Of a stretch of DNA of 64,000 nt, positions 10,683-20,825 are shown piece after piece (position 1 is the first letter of the stretch; every line of letters begins with the position of its first letter). The position numbers were made by a program, and so were the translations under genes. The stretch comes from Aquipuribacter sp. SD81. GTDB lineage: Bacteria > Actinomycetota > Actinomycetes > Actinomycetales > JBBAYJ01. The stretch lies in NCBI RefSeq assembly GCF_037153975.1, contig NZ_JBBAYJ010000009.1, positions 79,925 through 143,924 of the forward strand, written 5' to 3'. The notes under the pieces were generated by a model, which did no database searches, was not told the DNA's origin, and worked only from the letters and a program-made list of their open reading frames with translations.

Positions 10683-11908
10683 GCCGGCACGACGCGCGTG
10701 GAGATCGTCTCGGGGACGGCGGCGAGCGCGGCGAGCACGCCCTCGGGCAGGCGGCCCGCGGGACAGCCGGTGTCGGTGACGGCGTAGCCGACGGCGCCGC
10801 GCGTGCTCAGCAGCTGCCCCTCGATGTTGACGCCGTGCTCGGCGAGTAGCTGGTTGACGCGCGCCATCGCGCCGGGGACGTTGTGGTGCAGGTGGGTCAC
10901 CCGCACGGTGCCGGGACGGTCGTCCATCGTGATCTGCGGCAGGTTGACGCTGAGGGTGGTCGTGCCTGCCAGCGCGTAGTCGCGCAGCTTGCCCGCGGTG
11001 AAGCGGCCGATGTCCTGCTGGGCCTCGGCCGTGGACCCGGCGACGTGCGGGGTGAGGATGACGTTGCGGAGCCCTCGCAGCTCGGAGTCGAACGGGTCGC
11101 CCTTGCGCCGGGGCTCGCTGGGGAACACGTCGACCGCGGCGCCGGCGATGTGGCCGGACTCCACGTGGCGGCGCAGCGCGGCGTAGTCGACGACGAAGCC
11201 GCGGGACAGGTTGAGGAAGATGCTGCGCGGCCGCATGGCGGCGAACTGGGCGGCGCCGAACATGCCGGCGTTCCCGTCGCGGCCGTCGACGTGCAGCGTG
11301 ACGGTGTCGGCCTCGGCGAGGAGCTCGTCGAGGCTCGCGCACGCGCGCGCGTTGCCGAGCGCGAGCTTCTCGGTGGTGTCGTAGAAGAGCACCCGCATGC
11401 CGAGGGCCTCGGCGACCACCGACAGCTGGCTGCCGATGTTGCCGTAGCCGACGATGCCGAGCGTGCGCCCGCGGACCTCGTGGGCGCCGTCGGCGGACTT
11501 GTCCCACACGCCGGCGTGCATCTGGTCGTCGCGCTCGGTGAGGCGGCGCGCGAGCGCGATGATCTCCGCGACGGCGAGCTCGACGACGCTGCGGGTGTTG
11601 GAGAACGGCGCGTTGAACACCGCCACGCCCTGGTCGGTCGCGGCGGCGAGGTCGATCTGGTTCGTGCCGATGCAGAACGCGCCGATCGCGAGGAGGTCGT
11701 CGGTGGAGGCGAGCACCTCGCGCGTGACGTGGGTCGTGGACCGGATGCCGAGCACCTGAACGCCGGGCAGCGCCGCCTGCAGCTCGGCCGGGTCCATGGC
11801 GCCCGCGTGGGTGCGCACCTCGAAGCCGGCGGTCGAGAGCAGCTCGACGGCGTGCGGGTGGATGTTCTCCAGCAGCAGGGCGACGGGCCGGTGTGTCGGG
11901 TCGGGCAC
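10679..11908 (-). CDS. serA: D-3-phosphoglycerate dehydrogenase
   Basis: A 409-residue enzyme for the first step of serine synthesis, the same length as the E. coli-type SerA with one C-terminal ACT domain. The catalytic domain has IRSTTHVTREVL (about 65), the NAD-binding GIVGYGNIGSQLSVVAEALG (about 160-180), and LNLSRGFVVDYAALRRH. The Arg/Glu/His triad region ends in ILTPHVAGSTAEAQ. The ACT domain starts at PGTVRVTHLHHNVPGAMARV. The open frame continues upstream, but similarity begins near the GTG at 11908, which I chose. A CACAAT hexamer lies 6 bases upstream, so the mRNA may be leaderless. It overlaps rarD by GTGA. Confidence 0.9.
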   Translation of the reverse strand: MPDPTHRPVALLLENIHPHAVELLSTAGFEVRTHAGAMDPAELQAALPGVQVLGIRSTTHVTREVLASTDDLLAIGAFCIGTNQIDLAAATDQGVAVFNAPFSNTRSVVELAVAEIIALARRLTERDDQMHAGVWDKSADGAHEVRGRTLGIVGYGNIGSQLSVVAEALGMRVLFYDTTEKLALGNARACASLDELLAEADTVTLHVDGRDGNAGMFGAAQFAAMRPRSIFLNLSRGFVVDYAALRRHVESGHIAGAAVDVFPSEPRRKGDPFDSELRGLRNVILTPHVAGSTAEAQQDIGRFTAGKLRDYALAGTTTLSVNLPQITMDDRPGTVRVTHLHHNVPGAMARVNQLLAEHGVNIEGQLLSTRGAVGYAVTDTGCPAGRLPEGVLAALAAVPETISTRVVPA

Positions 11909-12018
11909 GCCGACATTGTGACGGCTGGGCCGGCACCGCCTCGACGGCGTCCGTCCGGCGGTCGCCGGCCCGGTCCTCGGCCGGGTCCGGGGGCAATGCC
12001 CGGGGTGCGCGGGGCCGG

Positions 12019-12537
12019 TCAGTCGCGGTCGGTGTCCGGGTGCACCGCCATGAACAGCGACACCGGGCGGCCCCCGGGCGTCGGCGGACGGCGCGCGTAC
12101 TCGTCGGCGAGGGCCTGCAGCCGCTCCGCCAGCTCGGCCTGCTCCTCCGGTGACAGCCGCAGCCCGAGCCGGGCCATCGGCACGTCCTCCCCGGGCGGCA
12201 CGCGGCTGACGCCGTCGATGAACGCCTGCACGAGGGTGTTCGCGTTCGCGCCGCCGTCGAGCCACCACGACTTGCCGGTGGCGCGGTAAGGCCGGGGCCG
12301 GGAGCCGCGTCGGCCGCGCTCGGCGGGCAGCGCCTCGAGGAAGCCGGTGTCGGTGAGGGTGCGGACGTGGTGCAGCACCGTCGCGGGCGCCATGCCGAGC
12401 CGCTCGGCGAGCTGGGCGTTGGTGCGCGGCTCGTCGAGGCACATCCGCAGGATGCGCAGGCGCAGGCTCGAGGCGAGCGCCCGCGCCTCGGCGTCCGTCG
12501 GGGGCCGGCGGCGCGGTGCGTCCGGGTCGAGGGCCAC
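12019..12537 (-). CDS. ArsR/HTH_20-type transcriptional regulator
   Basis: A 172-residue DNA-binding protein with a winged helix-turn-helix (about residues 15-85): LASSLRLRILRMCL, TNAQLAERLGMAPATVLHHV and a wing with basic RGRRGSRPRPYRATGKSW. The C-terminal half is helical and probably dimerises or binds a ligand (SPEEQAELAERLQALADEYA). It is divergent from the MFS exporter with only 67 bases between starts, and the gap holds an inverted repeat, so it most likely controls that exporter and itself. The GTG start at 12537 follows TACGGT by 6 bases, consistent with a leaderless transcript. Confidence 0.82.
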   Translation of the reverse strand: MALDPDAPRRRPPTDAEARALASSLRLRILRMCLDEPRTNAQLAERLGMAPATVLHHVRTLTDTGFLEALPAERGRRGSRPRPYRATGKSWWLDGGANANTLVQAFIDGVSRVPPGEDVPMARLGLRLSPEEQAELAERLQALADEYARRPPTPGGRPVSLFMAVHPDTDRD

Positions 12538-12560
12538 GGCCCCACCGTAGCGATCATCCG

Positions 12561-12590
12561 TTGACCGATTGACTTCTCCCAATCGGTGAT
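12561..12590. promoter_or_regulatory. Operator/promoter region between HTH regulator and MFS exporter
   Basis: CCGATT (12565-12570) and AATCGG (12581-12586) form an inverted repeat overlapping a -35-like TTGACC (12561-12566) for the exporter; GGTGAT 18 bases downstream is a weak -10. A repressor bound here would block the exporter promoter. Confidence 0.5.
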
Positions 12591-12604
12591 GGGAGCGTCC
12601 TGCT

Positions 12605-13945
12605 GTGACCTCGCCGACCGACGCGTCCCGGACCCCGCCCGGTGCTGCGGGCCACGGCGGGCGGCTGCGGCGCTGGTACGCCGACAGCCTCGTGGGGCAC
12701 CCGGTCGGCCGGGACTTCCGGCAGCTGTGGCTCGGCGACACCATCAGTCAGGTCGGCACCCAGGTCGGCGGCATCGCGCTGCCGCTGCTCGCCGTCACGG
12801 TGCTCGGCGCGTCCGCGTTCGAGATGGGCCTGCTCGCGACCTTCGAGAACCTCGCGTTCCTCCTCGTCGGGCTGCCCGCGGGGGCGTGGGTCGACCGCAT
12901 GCGCCGACGGCAGGTGCTCATCTGGGGCGACCTGGTCCGCGGCGTCGCGCTGCTCGCGCTGCCGGTCGCGTGGTGGCTCGGGGTGCTCACGTTCCCGCTC
13001 GTCCTCGTCGTCGCCACCGTCGTCGGCGTCGCGACCGTCTTCTTCGACGTCGCCTACCAGAGCTACCTGCCCTCGCTCGTGCCGTCGGAGCGCATCAGCG
13101 AGGGCAACGCCAAGCTGCAGGTGTCGCAGTCCGCCGCCCAGGTCGCGGGACCCGGGCTCGGTGGACTGCTCGTGCGGGCCCTCGGTGCGCCGCTCGTGAT
13201 CCTGCTCGACGCGCTGTCGTTCCTCGGCTCGATCGTGTTCACGCTGCGCATCCGGCACCGGGAGGACCCCCCGTCGCGCGCCGACCGCCGCCCGCTGCAC
13301 GTCGAGGTCGGCGAGGGCCTCCGGTTCGTGGCCCGGCAGCCGCTCCTGCGGCGCATCGTCGCGACGACGGCGACGTCGAACTTCGCCAGCAACATCGGCG
13401 GCGCGCTGCTCGTGCTCTACGTGGTCCGCGACCTCGGCATGTCAGAGGCGGAGCTCGGGCTCGTGCTCAGCGTCGGGGCCGTCGGCGGGCTCGTGGGCGC
13501 GTTCGTCTCCGGCCTCGTCATCCGGGTGGTCGGCGAGGGGCGCAGCATCGCGCTGTCGATCGTCCCGGCCTCGGCCGCGGCGGCCCTCGTGCCGCTGGCC
13601 GCCGGGCAGGACCGGGCGGTCGCCTTCGCGCTGCTCGCGGTGTCGATGGCGGTGTACGGCTTCGGCGTCGTCGTCTACAACGTCGCGCAGGTGTCGTTCC
13701 GTCAGCGGCTGTGCCCGCGTCCGCTGCTGGGGCGCATGAACGCCTCGGTGCGCTTCGTCGTGTGGGGCGTCATGCCCCTCGGCGCCTTCCTCGGCGGCGT
13801 CATCGGCTCACAGGCCGGGGTGCTGACGGCCCTGTGGGTCGGGGTGGCGGTCGAGGCGCTCGCGGTGCTGCCGGTGCTCCTGAGCCCGCTCGTGCGCATG
13901 CGCGACCTGCCCCGCGAGCTCGACGCGCACGCCCCGCCGCCGTAG
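12605..13945 (+). CDS. MFS exporter (MFS_3/EntS-like, DHA3 type)
   Basis: A 446-residue major facilitator protein with twelve hydrophobic segments. The N-half has FRQLWLGDTISQVGTQVGGI and the motif-A-like loop PAGAWVDRMRRRQVLIWGD; the middle loop (about 215-240) is charged. This branch includes enterobactin, macrolide and drug exporters; substrate not determinable. Control by the divergent HTH regulator is inferred from the shared operator. The stop codon is followed after one base by two 31-bp repeats. Confidence 0.88.
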   Translation: MTSPTDASRTPPGAAGHGGRLRRWYADSLVGHPVGRDFRQLWLGDTISQVGTQVGGIALPLLAVTVLGASAFEMGLLATFENLAFLLVGLPAGAWVDRMRRRQVLIWGDLVRGVALLALPVAWWLGVLTFPLVLVVATVVGVATVFFDVAYQSYLPSLVPSERISEGNAKLQVSQSAAQVAGPGLGGLLVRALGAPLVILLDALSFLGSIVFTLRIRHREDPPSRADRRPLHVEVGEGLRFVARQPLLRRIVATTATSNFASNIGGALLVLYVVRDLGMSEAELGLVLSVGAVGGLVGAFVSGLVIRVVGEGRSIALSIVPASAAAALVPLAAGQDRAVAFALLAVSMAVYGFGVVVYNVAQVSFRQRLCPRPLLGRMNASVRFVVWGVMPLGAFLGGVIGSQAGVLTALWVGVAVEALAVLPVLLSPLVRMRDLPRELDAHAPPP

Positions 13946-14006
13946 GTCTGCGTTCCTGTCGACCTGCGGCGCGTGCGTCTGCGTTCCTGTCGACGTGCGG
14001 CGCCGC
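13946..14006 (-). repeat. 31-bp tandem repeat, two units, minus orientation
   Basis: GTCTGCGTTCCTGTCGAC occurs at 13946-13963 and 13977-13994, exactly 31 bases apart. Its reverse complement is the core of the units found in the arrays at 32.5 and 46.5 kb. It starts one base after the MFS stop codon. Confidence 0.85.
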
Positions 14007-14107
14007 CACGACTGTCGCGCCGACTCCCGTTGACAGGCCGCGCAGGCGGGGCAGAGTGGGGTGAGGTCGGCGCCGACCCGTGCGTCGACCCGTCGAAGGG
14101 AGACCCC

Positions 14108-14437
14108 ATGCGCACCCTCACCAGCACCGCGCTCGCCGGTGGCGTCGTCGCCGCTGCCGTCCTCGGGATCGGCGCCGCGCCGGCCTCGGCGGACCACGTC
14201 CACTTCCGCGTCCTCGGTAACGGCGACTGCGTGCTGCTCGCCGCGAACGGCGGCGAGAAGGAGGTGCAGCTGCCGAACGCGGACGGCTTCGCGGACAACC
14301 GAAAGCACCCCCTGCACGTCAAGGTGCACCTCGGCACGCCTGGTACGAAGGGCCAGATCTACGTCGCCTACCCGGCCTCCGGTGAGCTGACGGCGGAGGC
14401 CGTCGAGCTGTGCGGTGGGGAGTTCGTCAACGGCTGA
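14108..14437 (+). CDS. Small secreted protein of unknown function
   Basis: A 109-residue precursor. The ATG follows GAAGGGAGA at a good distance, so the in-frame upstream start is rejected. A clear signal peptide (about residues 1-27, cleavage after APASA) leaves a mature protein of roughly 80 residues beginning DHVHFRVLGNGDCVLLA. Two cysteines (GDCV and ELCG) may form a disulfide. The HVHF start and the NRKHPLHVKVHLG segment are histidine-rich and might bind metal. I do not recognise the family. It converges on korB, 15 bases away. Confidence 0.75.
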   Translation: MRTLTSTALAGGVVAAAVLGIGAAPASADHVHFRVLGNGDCVLLAANGGEKEVQLPNADGFADNRKHPLHVKVHLGTPGTKGQIYVAYPASGELTAEAVELCGGEFVNG

Positions 14438-14452
14438 CGCTGTCGGCCGGTC

Positions 14453-15561
14453 TCACACCGTCCAGGTGTCCTGACCGGCGAGCAGCGCGTCGAGGTCGGC
14501 GTCGGTCGCGGGTCCGCCCGCGGCCGACACCGCCGCGTCGACCTGCGCCCGGACCAGGTCGTCGTACGCGGGCCGCGCGACCGACCGGAACACCCCGACG
14601 GGCACGTGACCCATGGCGGTGTCGTCCAGGCGCGACAGGGCGAACGCCGCCGACGGGTCCTCCGCAGTGGGGTCGTGGACGACGGGCGTCCGTCCGGCCG
14701 CCTCGGCGGCCGAGCGCGACACGACCTCGACGCCGCCCCCGTCCAGGCGCGGCACGACGACCTGCGAGCGACCGTCCGGCCCGCCGAACGTGACCTCCTC
14801 GCCGGCCGCGAGGCGCACGAGCCGGGCCGCCGCCTCGTCCTTGTCCTTGAGCACGTCGAAGGCGCCGTCGTTGAAGATCGGGCAGTTCTGGTAGATCTCG
14901 ACGAAGGAGGTGCCGCGGTGCTCCGCGGCCTGCCGCAGCACGTCGGTGAGGTGGGCGCGGTCGGAGTCCAGCGTCCGCGCGACGAACGTCGCCTCGGCGC
15001 CGAGCGCGAGCGAGACCGGGTTGAACGGCCCATCGACGCTACCCGCCGGGGTCGACTTCGTCACCTTGCCGGTCTCCGACGTGGGCGAGTACTGCCCCTT
15101 CGTCAGCCCGTAGATGCGGTTGTTGAACAGCAGCACCGTGATGTTGAGGTTGCGGCGCATGGTGTGCAGCAGGTGCCCGGCGCCGATCGACAGGCCGTCG
15201 CCGTCACCGGTCACGACCCACACGTCGAGGTCCGGGCGGGACACCGCGAGCCCCGTCGCGAAGGTCGGGGCGCGGCCGTGGATGGAGTGCACGCCGTACG
15301 TGTCGAGGTAGTACGGGAAGCGCGAGGAGCACCCGATGCCGGAGACGAAGACGATGTTCTCCCGCTTCACCCCGAGGTCGGGCAGGAAGCCCTGCACCGC
15401 GGCGAGCACGGCGTAGTCCCCGCAGCCGGGGCACCAGCGCACCTCGTTGTTGGCGACGAAGTCCTTGCGGGTGAGGCTCTCGCCCTCCGCCAGGGAGGGC
15501 ACGCCGCGCAGGCCCTGGCCCGGGCCCACCTGCGACGGGGACGGCAGTCCGAGGTCGATGC

Positions 15562-15565
<4 letters not shown>
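14453..15565 (-). CDS. korB: 2-oxoglutarate/2-oxoacid:ferredoxin oxidoreductase, beta subunit
   Basis: A 370-residue TPP-binding subunit of the enzyme that converts 2-oxoglutarate (or another 2-oxoacid) and CoA to acyl-CoA and CO2, reducing ferredoxin. Cluster ligands are visible at WCPGCG (Cys45, Cys48), GIGCSSR (Cys79) and QNCPIF (Cys228). The TPP/Mg motif is VTGDGDGLSIGAGH (118-131) followed by ITVLLFNN. It overlaps korA by ATGA and forms a two-gene operon with it. No ferredoxin gene is adjacent. Confidence 0.93.
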
Positions 15566-17526
<1,961 letters not shown>

Positions 17527-17655
17527 GTGGGGGGAATTACCTCTCGTCGGTATGACCCAATGGTAAGAGCCTCACCATGCCGGTGCTTCCCCGCGGCGTC
17601 CCGCGCGGGCGTGAGGTGTGCCGCAACCGGGGGGGCCGTTCGCCGACGGCGAGAC

Positions 17656-17685
17656 AGCAAGCCTTGCGTCTTGCTACACAGCAAG
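17656..17685. promoter_or_regulatory. Cluster of inverted CTTGC/GCAAG half-sites upstream of htpX
   Basis: CTTGCT-ACAC-AGCAAG is a perfect 6-bp inverted repeat at 17670-17685, and AGCAAG plus CTTGCG occur again just upstream (17656-17668). The arms resemble the CTTG/CAAG ends of HspR (HAIR) sites without matching that consensus. It lies about 115 bases before the htpX start in the korA-htpX divergent gap. The rest of the gap (17527-17800) shows nothing else I can support. Confidence 0.4.
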
Positions 17686-17800
17686 GAAAGTTCACGGGCT
17701 TTACGAAACGCGGAACGGCTGAGGCACGGCAGGCCGTTCACCGGGAGAGTAGGTGCCCGAGCGACACCCGGGTGCACTGGACGTACGGGAGCGAGGAACG

Positions 17801-18700
17801 GTGCTGCAGCGCCACAACCACAACAACGGGCTCAAGACGGCTCTCCTCTTCGGCGCCATCTGGGGGCTGCTGCTCCTCGTGGGCGCCGCCGTGGCCGCGT
17901 GGGTCGGCAACGCGTCGATCATGTTCCTGTTCGCTCTCATCGGCGTCGCCATGACGGCGTACGGCTACTGGAACAGCGACAAGATCGCGATCAAGGCGAT
18001 GCGCGCGCAGCCGGTCACCGAGGCCCAGGCGCCGCAGATGTACCGCATCGTCCGCGAGCTCTCGACCGTCGCGCAGCAGCCGATGCCGCGGCTGTACGTG
18101 TCGCCGACGCAGGCGCCCAACGCCTTCGCGACCGGCCGCAACCCTGAGAACGCCGCCGTCTGCTGCACCACCGGCATCCTCGAGCTGCTCGACGAGCGCG
18201 AGCTGCGGGGCGTGCTCGGCCACGAGCTCATGCACGTGTACAACCGCGACATCCTCACCTCGTCGGTGGCCGCCGCGGTGGCCGGCATCATCACGTCGAT
18301 CGCGCAGTTCCTGCAGTTCGGCTTCCTGTTCGGCGGCAACCGCGACAACAACGGCAACCCGCTGGCCCTCATCGGCGTGCTCGCCTCGGCGATCCTCGCG
18401 CCGATCGCCGCGAGCCTCATCCAGCTCGCCATCTCCCGCACCCGCGAGTACGACGCCGACGAGGACGGCGCCGCCCTGACCGGCGACCCGCTCGCCCTCG
18501 CCTCGGCGCTGGCCAAGATCGACGGCGCCGTCCGCCGGGCGCCGCTGCCGCCGGAGCGGCAGATCGTCAACGCCTCGCACCTGTTCATCGCCAACCCGTT
18601 CCGCGGCGGCGGGGTGAAGCAGCTGTTCGCCACGCACCCGCCCATGGAGCAGCGCATCGCCCGGCTCGAGGCGCTCGCCTACGGCGGGCCGCGGCGCTGA
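17801..18700 (+). CDS. htpX: HtpX-type membrane zinc metalloprotease
   Basis: A 299-residue M48B protease that degrades misfolded membrane proteins. It has two N-terminal membrane segments (about 14-35 and 38-56) and the zinc motif HELMH at 141-145 with the third ligand in [13 protein letters not shown] (Glu216). Two more hydrophobic segments follow HELMH, so the active site faces the cytoplasm. The GTG at 17801, with GAGGA upstream, matches the family's usual beginning ([13 protein letters not shown]) better than the GTG at 17753. The upstream inverted repeats hint at stress control. Confidence 0.93.
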   Translation: MLQRHNHNNGLKTALLFGAIWGLLLLVGAAVAAWVGNASIMFLFALIGVAMTAYGYWNSDKIAIKAMRAQPVTEAQAPQMYRIVRELSTVAQQPMPRLYVSPTQAPNAFATGRNPENAAVCCTTGILELLDERELRGVLGHELMHVYNRDILTSSVAAAVAGIITSIAQFLQFGFLFGGNRDNNGNPLALIGVLASAILAPIAASLIQLAISRTREYDADEDGAALTGDPLALASALAKIDGAVRRAPLPPERQIVNASHLFIANPFRGGGVKQLFATHPPMEQRIARLEALAYGGPRR

Positions 18701-18741
18701 GCGCCCCGCACGTCCGCGCTCCGCGGGCGTTCTCCGCGTAC

Positions 18742-19287
18742 GTGCTGACGCTGGGCGCCACGCTGCTCGGCGGCTGCACGGGCTACGACCCCGCCGAGCA
18801 GTTCGCCTCCGCCGAGGCGCGCGCGACGACGGACGTGGCCGGGGTGGCGGCCCCGGCGGACGCCCAGCGCGTCGAGGTCGTGCGCGTGGTCGACGGCGAC
18901 ACGCTCGTCGTGCGCGGGGAGCCCGGTCCGGTGCTGCCGGACGGCGGGGAGGAACGCGTCCGCCTGCTGCTCGTCGACACCCCCGAGGTCGACGGCCCGA
19001 ACGCGGAGGAGGAGTGCCTCGGACCGGAGGCGTCCGCGTTCACGACCGACCTGCTGCCCCTCGGCAGCGAGCTGCTGCTCGCGCCCGACGAGGAGCTGCT
19101 GGACCAGTACGACCGGGTGCTCGCCTACGCGTGGACGCCGGACGGGACCTTCGTCAACGAGGCGCTCGTCGCCAACGGCCTCGCGTACACCGTGTTCTTC
19201 CCGCCGAACGACGAGCACCTTGCGGTCGTGAGCGCCGCCGAGGACCGGGCCCGCGACGCGCGCCTCGGCGTGTGGGGCAGCTGCTGA
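18742..19287 (+). CDS. Secreted thermonuclease-like (SNase-fold) lipoprotein
   Basis: A 181-residue SNase-fold protein. The GTG at 18742 gives a very short n-region before the lipobox-like LLGGC. An in-frame CTG at 18697 overlaps the htpX stop (CTGA) and would give a proper basic n-region ([16 protein letters not shown]), so the true start may be CTG. Nuclease features are VVDGDTLVVRG, RVRLLLVDTPE, DQYDRVLAYAW and the C-terminal AAEDRARDARLGVWGSC; the Asp, Glu and Arg positions of the active site are plausible. It is likely anchored outside the membrane and degrades nucleic acid. Immediately downstream of htpX. Confidence 0.8.
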   Translation: MLTLGATLLGGCTGYDPAEQFASAEARATTDVAGVAAPADAQRVEVVRVVDGDTLVVRGEPGPVLPDGGEERVRLLLVDTPEVDGPNAEEECLGPEASAFTTDLLPLGSELLLAPDEELLDQYDRVLAYAWTPDGTFVNEALVANGLAYTVFFPPNDEHLAVVSAAEDRARDARLGVWGSC

Positions 19288-19314
19288 GCCACGCCCGGCC
19301 GACCGCCTGACCGC

Positions 19315-20718
19315 TCAGCGGCCGAGCAGCCGGTCGAGCGCCTCGCGCCACGCCCACGACCACGACGGGTAGGCGTGGTCGGCCGACGTCACGCCGACAC
19401 CGGCCGCGCCGCCCGCCCACTGCTCGACGGTGAGGCCGAGGCGACCGGCCAGGGCTGCCTCCGAGACGATGTCCCCCGCACGGGGACACACCGCCAGCGC
19501 GCCCCGCAGCCTGCCGTCCTCGTCGGCCCACACCTGCACGGACCCCGCGGTCGGTCGCCGAGGCGAGCCGGGGACGGCGGCGAGCACCGCGCGATCCACG
19601 CGCGACAGCGGCACCCGAACGTGGCGCGGGCCGTCGAGGTCGCCGACCGCCGCGACCCCCGGCTCGCACCACGCGACCCGTGGCGCCCACCGGGCGTCGA
19701 ACGAGGCTGTGCGTCCGAGCAGGGTGGCGGCGGCCACCCGGCCGGTCGCCGCCGCGACGTGCGTGGTCGGCAGCAGGCCCGTGACGTCCCCCGCGGCGAC
19801 GAGGCCGGGCGCGGCCGTCCGCATCGCCGCGTCGACGACCACCCCGGCGGGCCCGGTGACGGGCGGGCCGTCCCAGCCGGACAGGCAGTCCACCGCGGGC
19901 ACGCGGCCCGCGGCCAGCAGCACGAGCGTGCCGGGTCCGACGGCGCCGCGGACGTCGGTCTCGTCCGCGTCCACCACGACGCGGACCCCGTCGAGCGCCA
20001 GCGCCGCGGCGACCGCGTCGCCGGCGCCGGGCAGACCCGGCAGCACGGTGGCGGCGCGCTCCAGCAGCGTCACGGGCAGCCCGAGCCGGGCGAGCGCCTG
20101 GGCGAGCTCGACGCCGCTCGCGCCACCGCCGACGACGACCACCGGCCCGGGCACGCGCGGGCCAATGCGCCGACCGCTGCCCGGGCCGCCGTCCGGTCCC
20201 GCGGACGCGAGGTGCGCGGCGAGGGCGTCCTGCCAGCCGTCCGTCGTCGCGACCCGCGCCCCCGCCGGCAGGTCACCGAGCGGAGGCACCCCCGGGACGG
20301 TCGTGACCGGCCGGGAGCCGGTGGCGAGCACGACGCCGAGCCGTGGCGACCAGCCGCCGGCGGGGACGGCGTCACCCCCGCCACCCGCGACCGCGTCCAC
20401 GACGGGTCCGGTCGGACCCTGACGCACGACGACGCGAGCCGAGCGGACCACGACGCCGGCCGCCTCGAGGACGGCGGCGGACTCCAGCCGCGCGAGCCGC
20501 GTCACGCAGCGCGCGGCGTGCTCGAGCGCGCCGGCCGCGTCGAGCCCGGCGGCGGCCGCCTCGAGCAGCGCCTTGGTCGGCACGCAGCCGTGCCACGTGC
20601 AGTCACCGCCGAGCGGGCCCTCGCTGACGAGGACCACCGACGACCCCGCGGCCGCGACGGTCGTGGCCGCCGACAGGCCCGCGGCGCCGCCGCCCACCAC
20701 GACGACGTCCGGGTCCAC
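19315..20718 (-). CDS. FAD-dependent disulfide oxidoreductase (lipoamide dehydrogenase/MerA-like)
   Basis: A 467-residue flavoprotein. FAD site VVVVGGGAAGLSAATTVA (near residue 4), redox disulfide GGDCTWHGCVPTKALL, NAD(P) site VVVVGGGASGVELAQALARL, and the second FAD motif TAAPGLVAAGDVTGLLPT are all present. In the dimerisation domain the usual HAHPTLSE, which supplies the His-Glu catalytic pair of lipoamide dehydrogenase, reads HAYPSWSW, so it should not be a true E3 enzyme. Its substrate disulfide is unknown. I chose the GTG at 20718 at the start of the FAD motif. Divergent from the binding-protein gene. Confidence 0.87.
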   Translation of the reverse strand: MDPDVVVVGGGAAGLSAATTVAAAGSSVVLVSEGPLGGDCTWHGCVPTKALLEAAAAGLDAAGALEHAARCVTRLARLESAAVLEAAGVVVRSARVVVRQGPTGPVVDAVAGGGGDAVPAGGWSPRLGVVLATGSRPVTTVPGVPPLGDLPAGARVATTDGWQDALAAHLASAGPDGGPGSGRRIGPRVPGPVVVVGGGASGVELAQALARLGLPVTLLERAATVLPGLPGAGDAVAAALALDGVRVVVDADETDVRGAVGPGTLVLLAAGRVPAVDCLSGWDGPPVTGPAGVVVDAAMRTAAPGLVAAGDVTGLLPTTHVAAATGRVAAATLLGRTASFDARWAPRVAWCEPGVAAVGDLDGPRHVRVPLSRVDRAVLAAVPGSPRRPTAGSVQVWADEDGRLRGALAVCPRAGDIVSEAALAGRLGLTVEQWAGGAAGVGVTSADHAYPSWSWAWREALDRLLGR

Positions 20719-20825
20719 CGCCCGAGCATGACATCCGCCCACCGGCACGGTGCCGTACGCCCCGAGTGAGGAGCGCACGAGGAGTTGGCCGGGCCGTGCG
20801 GGCGCGGGTGTGCTCGGATGGGCCC

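Noticed and set aside
11909..12442. N-terminal extension of SerA up to 12442
   Set aside because: It overlaps the HTH regulator coding region in another frame and has no similarity to SerA; the enzyme's usual length is reached from 11908.
17527..17600. GGTATGACCC/AATGGTAAG near-symmetry before korA as an operator
   Set aside because: The arms match too poorly to distinguish from chance.
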